Assembly (NCBI GenBank): GCA_030388825.1
Contig: CP128835.1
Location: 310,001-374,000 of the forward strand
Reading direction: 5' to 3'
DNA from: Rossellomorea sp. AcN35-11
GTDB lineage: Bacteria; Bacillota; Bacilli; Bacillales; Bacillaceae_B
DNA: 64,000 nucleotides
Positions 8,140-17,462 of the stretch are shown in pieces. A program made the translations under genes and the position numbers. The notes beneath the pieces are model-generated. The model worked only from the letters and a program-made list of their open reading frames with translations, ran no database searches and was not told the DNA's origin. Each line of letters begins with the position of its first letter. Position 1 is the stretch's first letter.

Positions 8140-9285
8140 CTATAAACCCATATTCTTGGCAATAATCGTCTTCATGATTTCATTTGTTCCTGCGTAAATA
8201 CTCGCTACGGGAATATCCCGGAATCTCCTGGCAATCTCGTATTCTTCCATATACCCGTATCCTCCATGGAGCTGCATGCATTCGGCGGCGATTCTCTTGG
8301 CGATGTCCGTCAGCTTCCACTTAGCCATGGACACCTTCGTGACAATATCCTTTCCATCCATATGCTCAGCAATCAACTGATCGAGGAATGCCCTGCCCAT
8401 TTCGATATCAGTGGCCATTTCCGCTATCTTGAATTGGGTGTTCTGGAATTTGCTCACCGGTTTCCCGAAGGCATCCCGGCTCTTCACATACTCAATGGTT
8501 TGCTTCAGCATCACCTCTGATGCCGTCTGGGCGGCGATGGCCACCAGCAGGCGCTCCTGTTGAAGCTTTTCCATCAGGTAAACGAAGCCCTTGCCTTCTT
8601 CACCCAGGAGATTTTCCTTCGGTACGGCACAATCCTCAAAGATCAGCTCCGCCGTGTCCTGGGAATGAAGGCCCACCTTGTTCAGCTTCCTTCCCCGGGA
8701 AAACCCCGGAGTATCCCGTTCCACAACGAGGAGACTGACCCCCTTATGCTTCGGATTCGCTTTCGGATCCGTTTTACAAGCCACAATGATGAGATCCGAG
8801 TGGATTCCGTTGGTAATGAACGTTTTCGATCCATTTAAGATGTAGTGGTCACCATGGAGAAGAGCCGTTGTCTGGATGTTTGCCAGGTCCGATCCGGTTC
8901 CAGGCTCCGTCATGGCAATCGCCGTAATGATTTCACCCGTCGTGCATTTCGACAGCCACCGTTTCTTCTGCTCCTCTGTCCCATACGCTGTCAGATAAGG
9001 AACGACAATATCATTATGAAGTCCAACCCCGACAAGCCCCGAGCCGACTCGCTCAATCTCTTCATTGATGATGACGGAAAATCCCCAATCGACCTCGCTG
9101 CCTCCATATTTCTCTTCAATATCCGGGCACAGATAGCCCTGCTCTCCCATTTTCGTCCAGAAGGAGCGCGGAATCATCCGCTCCTCCTCCCACTGTTCAT
9201 AAAAGGGATACGCCTCCTTCTCTAGAAACTTCCGTAAGGAACTGCGGAAGATGTCGTGATCGTCCGTTAGATAAGGGTGTTTCAT
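8140..9285 (-). CDS. Acyl-CoA dehydrogenase
   Basis: A 381-residue FAD flavoprotein introducing the alpha-beta double bond into acyl-CoA. It shows the AMTEPGTGSD motif near residue 125, the LHGGYGYMEEY motif near 344, and the catalytic-base Glu in YAGTNEIMK at about 369, the short/medium-chain position. Electrons would go to ETF, which is not encoded here. It is the second gene of the sigma-54 operon, 33 bases after the frameshifted ligase. Confidence 0.93.
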   Translation of the reverse strand: MKHPYLTDDHDIFRSSLRKFLEKEAYPFYEQWEEERMIPRSFWTKMGEQGYLCPDIEEKYGGSEVDWGFSVIINEEIERVGSGLVGVGLHNDIVVPYLTAYGTEEQKKRWLSKCTTGEIITAIAMTEPGTGSDLANIQTTALLHGDHYILNGSKTFITNGIHSDLIIVACKTDPKANPKHKGVSLLVVERDTPGFSRGRKLNKVGLHSQDTAELIFEDCAVPKENLLGEEGKGFVYLMEKLQQERLLVAIAAQTASEVMLKQTIEYVKSRDAFGKPVSKFQNTQFKIAEMATDIEMGRAFLDQLIAEHMDGKDIVTKVSMAKWKLTDIAKRIAAECMQLHGGYGYMEEYEIARRFRDIPVASIYAGTNEIMKTIIAKNMGL

Positions 9286-9317
9286 GATAACCTCTCCTCA
9301 CTGGTATAAATAACTCC

Positions 9318-10842
9318 CTATTGCTTGACTGTGTTCAGCGACTGTCGCAGCTGATATTTCAAGATCTTCCCTGAAGCATTTCTCGGAAGAGCTTCTTCCA
9401 CAAAGATTCTCCTTGGAACCTTATAGCCAGCCAGCTTCTGACGGCAGAAGCTTTTCAATTCCTGTTCATCTATCACCGCATCCTGCTTAGCCACGATGAC
9501 GGCACAGACCGCTTCTCCCCACGTTTCATCAGGGAGACCGATGATGGCTGCCTCGAGTACGGCAGGGTGCTCATAGAGAACTTCCTCCACTTCGATGGAA
9601 TAGACATTTTCCCCTCCGGATATGATCATGTCTTTCTTCCGGTCCACAAGGGTGATGTAGCCATCTTCATCCCTGGTGGCAAGATCCCCCGTATACAGCC
9701 ATCCATTCTTGATCGTTTTCGCGGTTTCTTCCGGCTTCCGGTAATATTCCTTCATGATGGATTCCCCTTTTAGGATAAACTCACCTACCGCACCCGGCTC
9801 AATATCCAGCCCTTCTTCATTGACCACTCTTGCTTCCGTCAGAAACGCTGCTTTCCCGCCTTTTCCAAAATGGGTCCTATGCCCTTCCGGTGTGAGAAGA
9901 ATTCCTCCTGGGCCTGCTTCTGTGAGTCCGCACAGATTGTAAAACTGGTCTGTCTTGAATAGTTCAATGCTCTTCCTTACGACCTCAGGGGCCATCGGTG
10001 CCGCCCCGTAACCGCATCGCTTGATGGAAGAAAGGTCGTAATCCGCGGCATTTGGGACCTGCAGCCATAAACGTATACATGGCAGGCACTCCAAAGAAAT
10101 GAGTGATGGAGTGCTCCTGAATTGCTTCCAGTGTCTTCACAGGATGAAATTCACGCTGGATGATATGAGTCGCCCCGAGTACCACCCCTGAAATAAGGAA
10201 CAGGTTCAGCTGGGCAGAATGGAACAATGGCGCAATATGAAGGAAGCGTTCTTCTTCATTGATGCCCATGCTGATCATCATCGTTAGCCCCACATTGAAG
10301 ATGCGCTTGTGGTCGAATAGCGCCCCTTTCGGTTTTCCTGTTGTACCGGACGTGTATAAGATTTCGAGATCGTCGTCTTCACTGACGAGGACAGACGGTT
10401 CCCGGGTTTCGACCCCAACAACCTTTTCAAACGAATGATGGCCTACAACCCTCGGTGTCCCCGTCGTGATCACATGGAGGACATTGGTTCCTTCTCTCGC
10501 CGTTGTGATCGTTTCCTCGAACTCACCGTCACAGAACACGACGGATGACTCGGACTGCTCCAGAATGTAGTGGACCTCGGATGACGTCAGACGGAAATTG
10601 ATCGGGACGATGACGGCACCGATCTTCGCACCAGCAAAGAAAGCCAGCACAAACTGATCTGAATTCTTCATCATTAACGCTACTTTTTCCCCTTTCTGAA
10701 CCCCCAGGTCAAGGAGCCCGTGCGCCAATTTATTCACTTCCTGATTGAACTGCTCATACGTGTAGGTCCGTCCCTCACATACCATTGCCAGCTTTTCCGG
10801 CTTCTTCCTCGCGTTTTGTGCTAAATAAGATCCGATATCCAT
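9318..10842 (-). pseudogene. Acyl-CoA ligase split by a frameshift
   Basis: The first 260 or so codons from 10842 (YTSGTTGKPKGALFDHKR P-loop) run to FFGVPAMYTFM and then enter a wrong frame. The remaining two thirds of the domain (LQVPNAADYDLSSIKRCGYG onward, LTEAGPGG, NGWLYTGD, PRNASGKILK) continue in another frame to 9318. Removing one of the two C bases at 10065-10066 restores a normal ligase of about 507 residues. This is the first gene of the sigma-54 operon. Either the gene is broken or the base call is wrong; all catalytic motifs survive, which favours recent damage or an error. Confidence 0.88.
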
Positions 10843-10896
10843 CCTTTTATTCCCCCTTAAATAATAGATAGTGAAAACGCCTTCATTCTTCTGTTA

Positions 10897-10913
10897 TGCA
10901 ATAATTGTGCCAA
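10897..10913 (-). promoter_or_regulatory. Sigma-54 (-24/-12) promoter of the acyl-CoA operon
   Basis: On the minus strand the sequence reads TTGGCACAATTATTGCA, matching the sigma-54 consensus TGGCAC-N5-TTGCA exactly. It lies about 60 bases upstream of the first ligase start at 10842. The adjacent gene encodes a sigma-54 activator, which strongly supports the call. Confidence 0.9.
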
Positions 10914-10960
10914 CTTTCAGAAATCAACAAACTCACCCTTTATGTGAAGAAGGGACAAGA

Positions 10961-10987
10961 AAAGGTGTCCAGAAATTGGACACCTTT
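10961..10987. promoter_or_regulatory. Probable upstream activator site for the sigma-54 activator
   Basis: AAAGGTGTCCA and TGGACACCTTT form an 11-bp perfect inverted repeat around GAAAT, about 60 bases upstream of the -24 element. Its core TGTCCAGAAATTGGACA recurs with two changes before the second sigma-54 promoter (14114-14130). It could also serve as a weak terminator for the activator gene ending at 11027. Confidence 0.7.
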
Positions 10988-11026
10988 ATGTGTACAGTAC
11001 AGGTGGTCGACAGGGAGCTCCCCTGT

Positions 11027-13075
11027 CTAGACAGACAGCTCGTACTTTTTCAGTTTCTCATATAAGCCTGAGCGGCTGATGCCGAGAAGCCTGGCCGCCT
11101 GGGCTTTGTTGCCGTTCGCCTGGGTCAGGGCCTTCCGGATCGCTCCAAGCTCAGCATCGTCAGCAAGTCCGGTGTGCTGAATCACCGGCTCCTGCAGCTG
11201 GCCCAGGAGATATTCCGGCAGGTCCTCGGTCTGAATGTTTCCGTGCTCGGCAAACGTCATGGCACGCTCAAGAACATTTCGAAGCTCCCGGACATTCCCC
11301 GGCCACCTGTATTGACTCAAGGCTTCCTCTGCCTTTGCCGATATTCCCGTAATGCTGGTACCCAGCATGGAATTCAGCTCAACCATCAGCTTATTGGTCA
11401 GATGCCCGACATCATGAACCCGCTCCCGCAATGGAGGAATCGTCAGGGAGATCACGTTCAGCCTGTAATATAAATCCTCCCTGAATTCTCCTTCCTGCAC
11501 CATTTTCTCCAGGTTCCGGTTGGTGGCAGCGATGATGCGCACATCCACCTTGATGCGCTCATTCCCCCCTACACGATAAAATTCACGTTCCTGGAGGACC
11601 CGTAACAGCTTTGCCTGGAGGGCAATGGACATATCCCCGATTTCATCAAGAAACAGCGTCCCCCCATTGGCTAAATCGAACTTCCCTACCTTGCCGCGCT
11701 GCTTCGCTCCAGTGAACGCCCCTTCCTCATAACCGAAAAACTCTGACTCCAGAAGATCTTCAGGGATGGCTGCACAGTTGACGATGACAAACCGGCCGTC
11801 ACTTCTTGCACTGCTGTTATGAATCGCATGGGCAAATAACTCCTTGCCCGTTCCGCTTTCCCCCCTGATCAGAACGGTCGACCGTCCTTTCGCAGCCTTG
11901 GCGGCACTCTTCTTCAGTTTATCCATATAGGGATATTCACTCAGGATATGGTCCCACGTAAACCGGGCTGATTCTGACTTTTGCAGCTGACGGTGATAAA
12001 AGCTTGCCTTATTCTCAGCCTTCTGGAGGCGTTTGAACAGCTCACTCACCTCGTTCAACTGACGGAACATCACCTTCCCGATCGCCCCGATGACCTTGCC
12101 GTCCTTCTTGATGGGAATTCTATGTACAATGTATTTAATCCCTTTTCTCTCGTTAAAGTCACTGATTTCAGCTGTTTCCGTCTTAAATACATGGGCAAGC
12201 TTCAACTGGGGAAGCACCTTGTCCGCATCTTGATGAAGCACCTCGGATCGGTCCATGTCGAAAAGTTCAAGGAGAGGCGGACTGACCATCGTAATGATGT
12301 TCTGTTCATCGGTCATCAAGATTCCATCGTAGGCGTGCTCCAATGAAGTCTCGATGGTCAGCTTCAGCTTTTTAACCGTCTGCAGCTCCTCAGCCATCTT
12401 TTCAATTTCCGAAATGTCCTGGAATAAGATGATCTTCCCTTCTTTATGATTCACGGTTTCATAGGATGAAAGATGGACGATCGATTGATACGTCTCATCA
12501 TAGTGATGCCCCTGATGTGAGAGGGAGAGACTCGGGAAGACGTCCCCAACCCGGCGGGACAGGATGGAATCCACAGACCGGCCTGTGATCTTCACTAAAG
12601 CATCATTGGCATACATGATCTGCAAATGCTCATCTGTCATCAGCACCCCCATATGGGAATGGCTTAAGATGGTTTCCAGCTGCTCTTTCAGGGTATTGGC
12701 CGACTTTACTAACGCCATCACCATTTCTGTCTTCGTCAATAAGCCCATCAGCTTGCCTTCTTCATCAAGGACCACCCCGGTACCCGCCTTGCTTGTCTTC
12801 ACCAATTCCTCGATCCGGTGGAAAGGGGTATCGACCTGAATCGCCAGTGCATCCCTTTTTATGTATGACTCAATCGTGGTTTCAAGCGGCAATCCATCGA
12901 GAATCATTTGATAGAGCCCGCTCCGTGTAAACACACCCTTTAGATTCCGGTCTTCATCTGTAACAGGCAGCAAGTTCCATTTCTTCTCTTTGATGATTTC
13001 GATCGCTTCTTTCAGCGTTGTTCCTTCCGTGATCACACCCTCGACAGGTGTGACAATATCCCGGAACTGAAGCAT
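11027..13075 (-). CDS. Sigma-54-dependent enhancer-binding activator with CBS and PAS domains
   Basis: A 682-residue activator. Two CBS domains (about residues 5-115) and two PAS domains (about 125-230 and 245-350) precede an AAA+ domain with Walker A GESGTGKE, the sigma-54 contact motif GAFTGA and Walker [12 protein letters not shown], then a Fis-type helix-turn-helix ([20 protein letters not shown]). The start at 13075 has GAGGGGGA seven bases upstream; the longer frame to 13156 lacks a site. CBS domains usually bind adenine nucleotides and PAS domains small ligands, so it may sense energy or acyl state. It sits between the two operons carrying sigma-54 promoters and almost surely activates both. 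Confidence 0.93.
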   Translation of the reverse strand: MLQFRDIVTPVEGVITEGTTLKEAIEIIKEKKWNLLPVTDEDRNLKGVFTRSGLYQMILDGLPLETTIESYIKRDALAIQVDTPFHRIEELVKTSKAGTGVVLDEEGKLMGLLTKTEMVMALVKSANTLKEQLETILSHSHMGVLMTDEHLQIMYANDALVKITGRSVDSILSRRVGDVFPSLSLSHQGHHYDETYQSIVHLSSYETVNHKEGKIILFQDISEIEKMAEELQTVKKLKLTIETSLEHAYDGILMTDEQNIITMVSPPLLELFDMDRSEVLHQDADKVLPQLKLAHVFKTETAEISDFNERKGIKYIVHRIPIKKDGKVIGAIGKVMFRQLNEVSELFKRLQKAENKASFYHRQLQKSESARFTWDHILSEYPYMDKLKKSAAKAAKGRSTVLIRGESGTGKELFAHAIHNSSARSDGRFVIVNCAAIPEDLLESEFFGYEEGAFTGAKQRGKVGKFDLANGGTLFLDEIGDMSIALQAKLLRVLQEREFYRVGGNERIKVDVRIIAATNRNLEKMVQEGEFREDLYYRLNVISLTIPPLRERVHDVGHLTNKLMVELNSMLGTSITGISAKAEEALSQYRWPGNVRELRNVLERAMTFAEHGNIQTEDLPEYLLGQLQEPVIQHTGLADDAELGAIRKALTQANGNKAQAARLLGISRSGLYEKLKKYELSV

Positions 13076-13209
13076 CTCAAGGTCCCCCTCTATCATTCTC
13101 TTTTTATCGTTGATGGCGGCCCTCGGAGACCACACTGATAAAATCTGAAAATTCAATTTGTTACTTTCAGTATAAAGCTTTCCGTACGAAAGGTCACTTC
13201 TTCCACGTG

Positions 13210-13244
13210 AAAAGACCCCCTTTTTTTTATTTAAAAGGGGGCCC
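13210..13244 (-). terminator. Rho-independent terminator after the SDR gene
   Basis: Minus-strand hairpin of CCCCCTTTT against AAAAGGGGG followed by TCTTTTC, just past the stop at 13249. It separates the SDR gene from the activator gene. Confidence 0.7.
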
Positions 13245-13248
13245 TGCT

Positions 13249-14017
13249 TTATTTCGGCTGCATCCTGATGCCGCCGTCCAGTCGGATCGTTTCTCCATTC
13301 AGCATGGGATTGGTGAGAATGCTTTCGACGAGATGGGCATATTCCTCCGGATGCCCGAGGCGTTGTGGAAATGGAACCATTTTGCCAAGGGATGTAACGG
13401 CTTCTTCCGGAAGAGATTCAAACATCGGAGTGTGGAACAATCCCGGCGCAATCGTCATCACCCGGATACCGTAAGCAGCAAGCTCCCTTGCGATGGGCAA
13501 GCGTCATCCCCACCACTCCGCCTTTGGAAGCACTATAGGCTGCCTGCCCGATTTGACCTTCATATGCCGCCACCGATGCCGTATTGATGACCACTCCCCT
13601 TTCACCATCCTTATCCGGTTCATTACTGGACATCTGTTCAGCTGCCAGCCTGATCACATTGAACGTGCCGATCAAGTTGATGGAAATCACCTTAGAGAAT
13701 GTCTCAAGGGCATGGATGCCTTTACGTGATAAGAGCTTGGAAGCAATCCCGATCCCTGCGCAGTTCACCACGGTATTCACCGCCCCGAACGAATCCACCG
13801 TTTGGTGAATGGCGTTTGCGACTTCTTCCTCACCCGTTACATCCGTTTGGATGTAAATCGCCCTTTCTCCCAGTTCATCTACAAGGGCCCGGCCTCTTTC
13901 CTCCGCTACATCCAGGATGGCTGCCTTTCCGCCGTTCCGGATGATCTGCCTCACTGTCGCTTCCCCTAAACCTGACGCTCCACCTGTCACAATTGCACTG
14001 GACTCCCTGATCTTCAT
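13249..14017 (-). pseudogene. HSD10-like 3-hydroxyacyl-CoA dehydrogenase (SDR) split by a frameshift
   Basis: From 14017 the protein shows the Rossmann glycine motif TGGASGLGE, NCAG, and the YSASK active site, then leaves frame after GVVGMTL. The rest ([20 protein letters not shown], ending GGIRMQPK) continues in another frame. Deleting one base near 13498-13500 gives a normal protein of about 255 residues. It resembles human HSD10 and bacterial 3-hydroxy-2-methylbutyryl-CoA dehydrogenases, which oxidise 3-hydroxyacyl-CoA including 2-methyl-branched ones. It has its own sigma-54 promoter at 14056-14072, placing it with the operon at 2.5-10.8 kb. Confidence 0.87.
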
Positions 14018-14055
14018 TACATGACCTCCTGAAATATCGATTCAACTCCCTACAT

Positions 14056-14072
14056 TGCAAGAAATGTGCCAA
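14056..14072 (-). promoter_or_regulatory. Sigma-54 promoter of the SDR gene
   Basis: Minus-strand TTGGCACATTTCTTGCA gives GGCAC-N5-TTGCA with the exact -24/-12 spacing, about 40 bases upstream of the SDR start. Confidence 0.9.
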
Positions 14073-14113
14073 AACTGTTTCGCCTGCCCCGAGCAGGTTA
14101 TAAACCTCGACCC

Positions 14114-14130
14114 TGTCCAGAATCCGGACA
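14114..14130. promoter_or_regulatory. Probable upstream activator site, second copy
   Basis: TGTCCAGAATCCGGACA is an inverted repeat identical in size and nearly identical in sequence to the core of 10961-10987. A further half site (GGACAC at 14147-14152) lies just beyond. Its position relative to the -24 element is similar to that of the first copy. Confidence 0.7.
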
Positions 14131-14217
14131 CTTCAGACAGCGATTTGGACACTTTGAGAGGGACGGACCTTTCTTTCCCTTAAACAAAAAGCTATGTTAA
14201 ATGGTTGATAATTGAAC

Positions 14218-14252
14218 TAAAAAAGGGAACTCCGCAACAGTGGGGGTTCCCT
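14218..14252 (-). terminator. Terminator of the ECF sigma/anti-sigma unit
   Basis: Minus-strand hairpin AGGGAACCCC with GGAGTTCCCT (one mismatch), followed by TTTTTT. It is about 230 bases beyond the anti-sigma stop; nothing else recognisable lies between. Confidence 0.65.
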
Positions 14253-14478
14253 GAGTTATTCAACAATCCCTCCTTTTTAGAGGGACTCTGATCAGTGGTG
14301 TTCAACCAATGCAAGGGATACTTTTTTGGCCATGTTTTAGAAATCTGAATCTATCTCGGTCCCCTCGGTATCAAGTCATATAGAACTAAAATGAAGAAAA
14401 AAATCGCTGATTGGTTAGCCTATTATTAACCAGTGAAAGCAACAACTATGATAACGTGCTTTTCGGCTTCTTCATTGA

Positions 14479-15354
14479 TCATTTTTTTAATATGTTCCTT
14501 CCAGCTAACAACCCAACATATAAAGACATTGTGACAAGTACTATTACATAAAGGTCTCGTCCAGCAAGGTAAGTGGCAGAGTGAAGGCCTTTTATAAGTA
14601 AGTGAGCAAACAGGTACGAGATAGGCAATAGAATCATTTTTTCTAGAGCATTTCTTATTTTTTCGTTCTTACGGAATATGACCAATCCCATTCCACAAAT
14701 AAGTAAAAATCCTATAGCAAACAACACATAGTAGCTTAAAACAAGCCGAGGTAACGTCATGACAGAACCATCCGTTAGTGGATCTCCATAAATTAACGTA
14801 TTTTCAATTCCATCGGTATTGTAATAGTAGATCGAAGCGACCGTTTCCCCATTCGGGTTTAAGACCGTATTTTCCAGGTTGTTTTTGTTTATTTTCTGTT
14901 GCCAAATCGTTTCCCATGTCGTTATATCATAGACATAACCTGAATGGTCTGCTGCTGGATATTGATTTACATTAAATCCAGAGACTTCTTCGCTAAAATT
15001 CAAAAGGACAGTTCCGTCATCCTTTTCCATAATTGAAACCGGATTTTCATTATAAGAGATGTATGCTGGGGTAGTCAGATAAGCGATTGTAACCACTGCA
15101 AAAACCAATGTTACCATGACTGAAAGAATAATCGTTTGCAGCTTTTTCTTACGCAATGTATGTTGTATGTTTCTTAAGGGAGCTATATCGGTATCTACTG
15201 GCGGTTCTTCAAAAGTCCTCATTTCTTCAAGTCGTTTTTTACAGTTCTCACAAGAAGCGATATGTTCTTCAACTAGATCTCTAGTATCTTGACTTGCCAT
15301 ATCCTCGACATATAACGGCAGTATATCTCTAATCATATTACAGCTACTTTTCAT
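14479..15354 (-). CDS. Zinc-finger anti-sigma factor, membrane-bound
   Basis: A 291-residue protein with an N-terminal zf-HC2 domain: HIASCENC at residues 31-38 supplies the His-x3-Cys-x2-Cys ligands. A transmembrane segment follows (about 73-95), then an extracytoplasmic region, then several more hydrophobic segments from about residue 205 to the end. The domain should hold the ECF sigma factor at the membrane until a signal arrives. Its ATG overlaps the sigma-factor stop (ATGA), so the two are translationally coupled. The multi-pass C-terminal part is unusual for simple anti-sigma factors. Confidence 0.85.
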   Translation of the reverse strand: MKSSCNMIRDILPLYVEDMASQDTRDLVEEHIASCENCKKRLEEMRTFEEPPVDTDIAPLRNIQHTLRKKKLQTIILSVMVTLVFAVVTIAYLTTPAYISYNENPVSIMEKDDGTVLLNFSEEVSGFNVNQYPAADHSGYVYDITTWETIWQQKINKNNLENTVLNPNGETVASIYYYNTDGIENTLIYGDPLTDGSVMTLPRLVLSYYVLFAIGFLLICGMGLVIFRKNEKIRNALEKMILLPISYLFAHLLIKGLHSATYLAGRDLYVIVLVTMSLYVGLLAGRNILKK

Positions 15355-15839
15355 CTATAATCCTCCGATCGCGCTTTAATTTTTTCTCTAGCACGGTGAT
15401 AAGTAACACAAGCCCAGTTTTCACTTTTTCCAAACAATTTGCCAATTTGCTTAAATGACAGTTCTCCAAATGCACGGAGAGTAAAGACCTTTTTGTATGG
15501 CTCTTTCAAATTCTGGATCACTTCATGTACCTTCGTAGACGCTTCTGAAATGGCTATTTCTTGTTCTACATTGTCTCCACTAGCTGATTCTGGAGCCGAC
15601 TCAAGATCCACCAAGCTTTTATTCTTACGCAAATAAGAGTAATAACTGTTTTTGGCAATTTGGCATAACCAAACACGGATATCACTATTTCCTCTGAAAC
15701 TGTCTAGCGAGGTTAATGCCTTCATAAAAGTTTCCGAAGTGATATCTTCAGAGATATGCTTATCGCCAGATAAACTATACACATATAAAAATACATCTTT
15801 AAAGTATGTATTATAAATATCCTCAAGCTGTGTCACCAT
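15351..15839 (-). CDS. ECF-type RNA polymerase sigma factor
   Basis: A 162-residue sigma-70 family protein containing only regions 2 (YNTYFKDVFLYVYSLSGDKH to ALTSLDSFRGN, with the DITSETFMK motif) and 4 (LKEPYKKVFTLRAFGELSFK, then IGKLFGKSENWACVTYHRAR). It directs polymerase to extracytoplasmic-stress promoters. The start follows AAGGAGGTGAG. A matching ECF promoter sits just upstream (15859-15884), so it probably activates its own transcription. The overlapping next gene is its anti-sigma factor. Confidence 0.92.
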   Translation of the reverse strand: MVTQLEDIYNTYFKDVFLYVYSLSGDKHISEDITSETFMKALTSLDSFRGNSDIRVWLCQIAKNSYYSYLRKNKSLVDLESAPESASGDNVEQEIAISEASTKVHEVIQNLKEPYKKVFTLRAFGELSFKQIGKLFGKSENWACVTYHRAREKIKARSEDYR

Positions 15840-15858
15840 CTCACCTCCTTACATATAA

Positions 15859-15884
15859 GACGCGATAAACTCAACGATCTTACA
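15859..15884 (-). promoter_or_regulatory. ECF-type autoregulatory promoter
   Basis: Minus strand TGTAAG, a 16-base spacer and CGTC, the arrangement typical of Bacillus ECF promoters (TGAAAC-N16-CGT), ending 20 bases before the sigma-factor ATG. Confidence 0.6.
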
Positions 15885-15973
15885 AAAATATAAAAAAACC
15901 GAACAAAGTACGCCCGGTCCTTTTCAATTGTTCCTGGGATACAACTATCAACAGAGTTATTGAACATAGCTAA

Positions 15974-16001
15974 ACAAAAAAAAGGATAGGAGCCCCTATC
16001 C
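15974..16001 (-). terminator. Terminator of the histidine kinase gene
   Basis: GGATAGG and CCTATCC around a four-base loop, followed on the minus strand by TTTTTTTTG. The stem overlaps the kinase stop codon. Confidence 0.85.
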
Positions 16002-17238
16002 TAACGGAAGACTGATTGTGATGCTTGTCCCTCCGCCAACTTCACTCTCGATCTGTATCTCTCCTTTCATGGCATCAATGACCCGGAAGACGACCATCAT
16101 CCCAAGGCCTGTCCCCTTCCCTTCTTTCGTGGAGAAGTAGGGTTCGCCGAGGCGGGTAATTTGATGGGGGGTCATCCCGACTCCTTCGTCCTCGATGATC
16201 ATGCACACCATATGATCGTCCGTCTTGGACGATACCCGAATCTGCCCACCTTGAGGCATGGCTTCAATGCTGTTTTTAAACAGATTCACAAGAACCTGCA
16301 AAAATAGTCCCGGATTCCCTTTCACCTGATGGGGAGCAACGGTGGACTCAATGATAACGTTATTCATATTGGAAAGAGGATTGATGACCTGGATCGCTTT
16401 CTCGGTCATTTCCTTTATAGAAAGACTCTCGACTCTTTCAGGGGAAGGCTTGGCAAAGGTCAGATAATCATGGATGATATCGGTTGCCCTGTCCATTTCC
16501 TCAATGGCGATTTTCAAAAATTCCTTTTCCTTCTCTGTGACGGTGGATGACTCTCTGACCATCTGAACAAAGCCTCTTGAAGAAGTAAGGGGATTTCGGA
16601 TCTCATGGGAAATGCTTGCAGCCAAGTGACTGACGATCTCTACTTTCTCCATACGGATGAGCTTCGTCAGGAGCAGATTCTGCTCTCTGAAGTATTCCAC
16701 CAGGGAAACAGATAAGATCATTCCGAGAACATGGATGATGATGAACGTAAAGGTGAACGACAAAGTAATGACATGCTGGAATAACAGATGAATGCTGACC
16801 AATATTCCGGTGCAGGTGATGAAGACCAGGGAGGAGGTGATGACTAAACGGACGTTCAGCTTTTTCCGGTGAAAAACCGGACGCAGCCACATGGACAACA
16901 AGTATAAAATAGGAAGGGTGACGACGGGAATCCAAACCCCTACTCCCCCCATTGATGAACCTGATAACCGCAATCAGCACACCGAGGGCAGCCGCCGTAA
17001 TGGGATGAGTATAAAAACAGGCCAGAAGAAACGGGATAAAACGAAGATCAAAAATAAGCCCGTCACTTATCTTAAACGGGAACATCATGCAGAATAGGAT
17101 GGAAAATCCCAGTGAGAAGAAAAACAGATACTCCTGCCTCCTGCTGCTGAGCCCCCGCTTATGCATCCAAAACTGGATAAAGAAAATGGAAAGAAAAATA
17201 ACTAGTAAATTGATCAAAAAATGCTGCAAACTATCCAT
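15996..17238 (-). pseudogene. Sensor histidine kinase split by a frameshift
   Basis: The N-terminal part from 17238 is a multi-pass membrane sensor resembling the 5TM LytS/YhcK type (ITAAALGVLIAVIRFINGG). The C-terminal part begins VGVWIPVVTLPILYLLSMWL, adds more membrane helices, then the H-box ASISHEIRNPLTS and the ATPase G-box GKGTGLGM. The two parts join cleanly if the run of six C at 16935-16940 is five. The kinase lacks a neighbouring response regulator, like the orphan KinB-type sporulation kinases; that parallel is inference. Start ATG follows AAGGGGGATCGTTGA. Confidence 0.87.
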
Positions 17239-17333
17239 TCAACGATCCCCCTTGTATACCCTACTATTATAAACGAAGGGAATCCATGCGACTAGGGGGG
17301 GGGAAAGGGGTATATTGTCTTACCTGGCTCTCC

Positions 17334-17374
17334 ATAAAAAGAAGGGGCGGATTTCCCCGGCCCCTTCTTTTCTC
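17334..17374 (-). terminator. Rho-independent terminator near cdr
   Basis: AAGAAGGGGC and GCCCCTTCTT around ggatttccccg, with T-rich flanks on both strands. It lies beyond the cdr stop at 17463 on the minus strand. Confidence 0.7.
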
Positions 17375-17462
17375 TCTACTCATTCCCATGAGGCCTATTG
17401 ACGACGGCCGCCATTGGTTACCCTGCAACCTGCACCATGATCCGATCGGGGACGGACCTTCC

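Noticed and set aside
10766-10779. AGGTCCGTCCCTC inside the acyl-CoA ligase as a copy of the dispersed repeat
   Set aside because: It encodes the EGRTYTY segment common in AMP-binding enzymes, so the match is probably chance. The same applies to a match near 49105 in the membrane protein gene.
16935-16940. G6 tract in the histidine kinase as a phase-variation switch
   Set aside because: Six bases is short, and many other genes nearby have similar extra bases, which fits base-calling error better.
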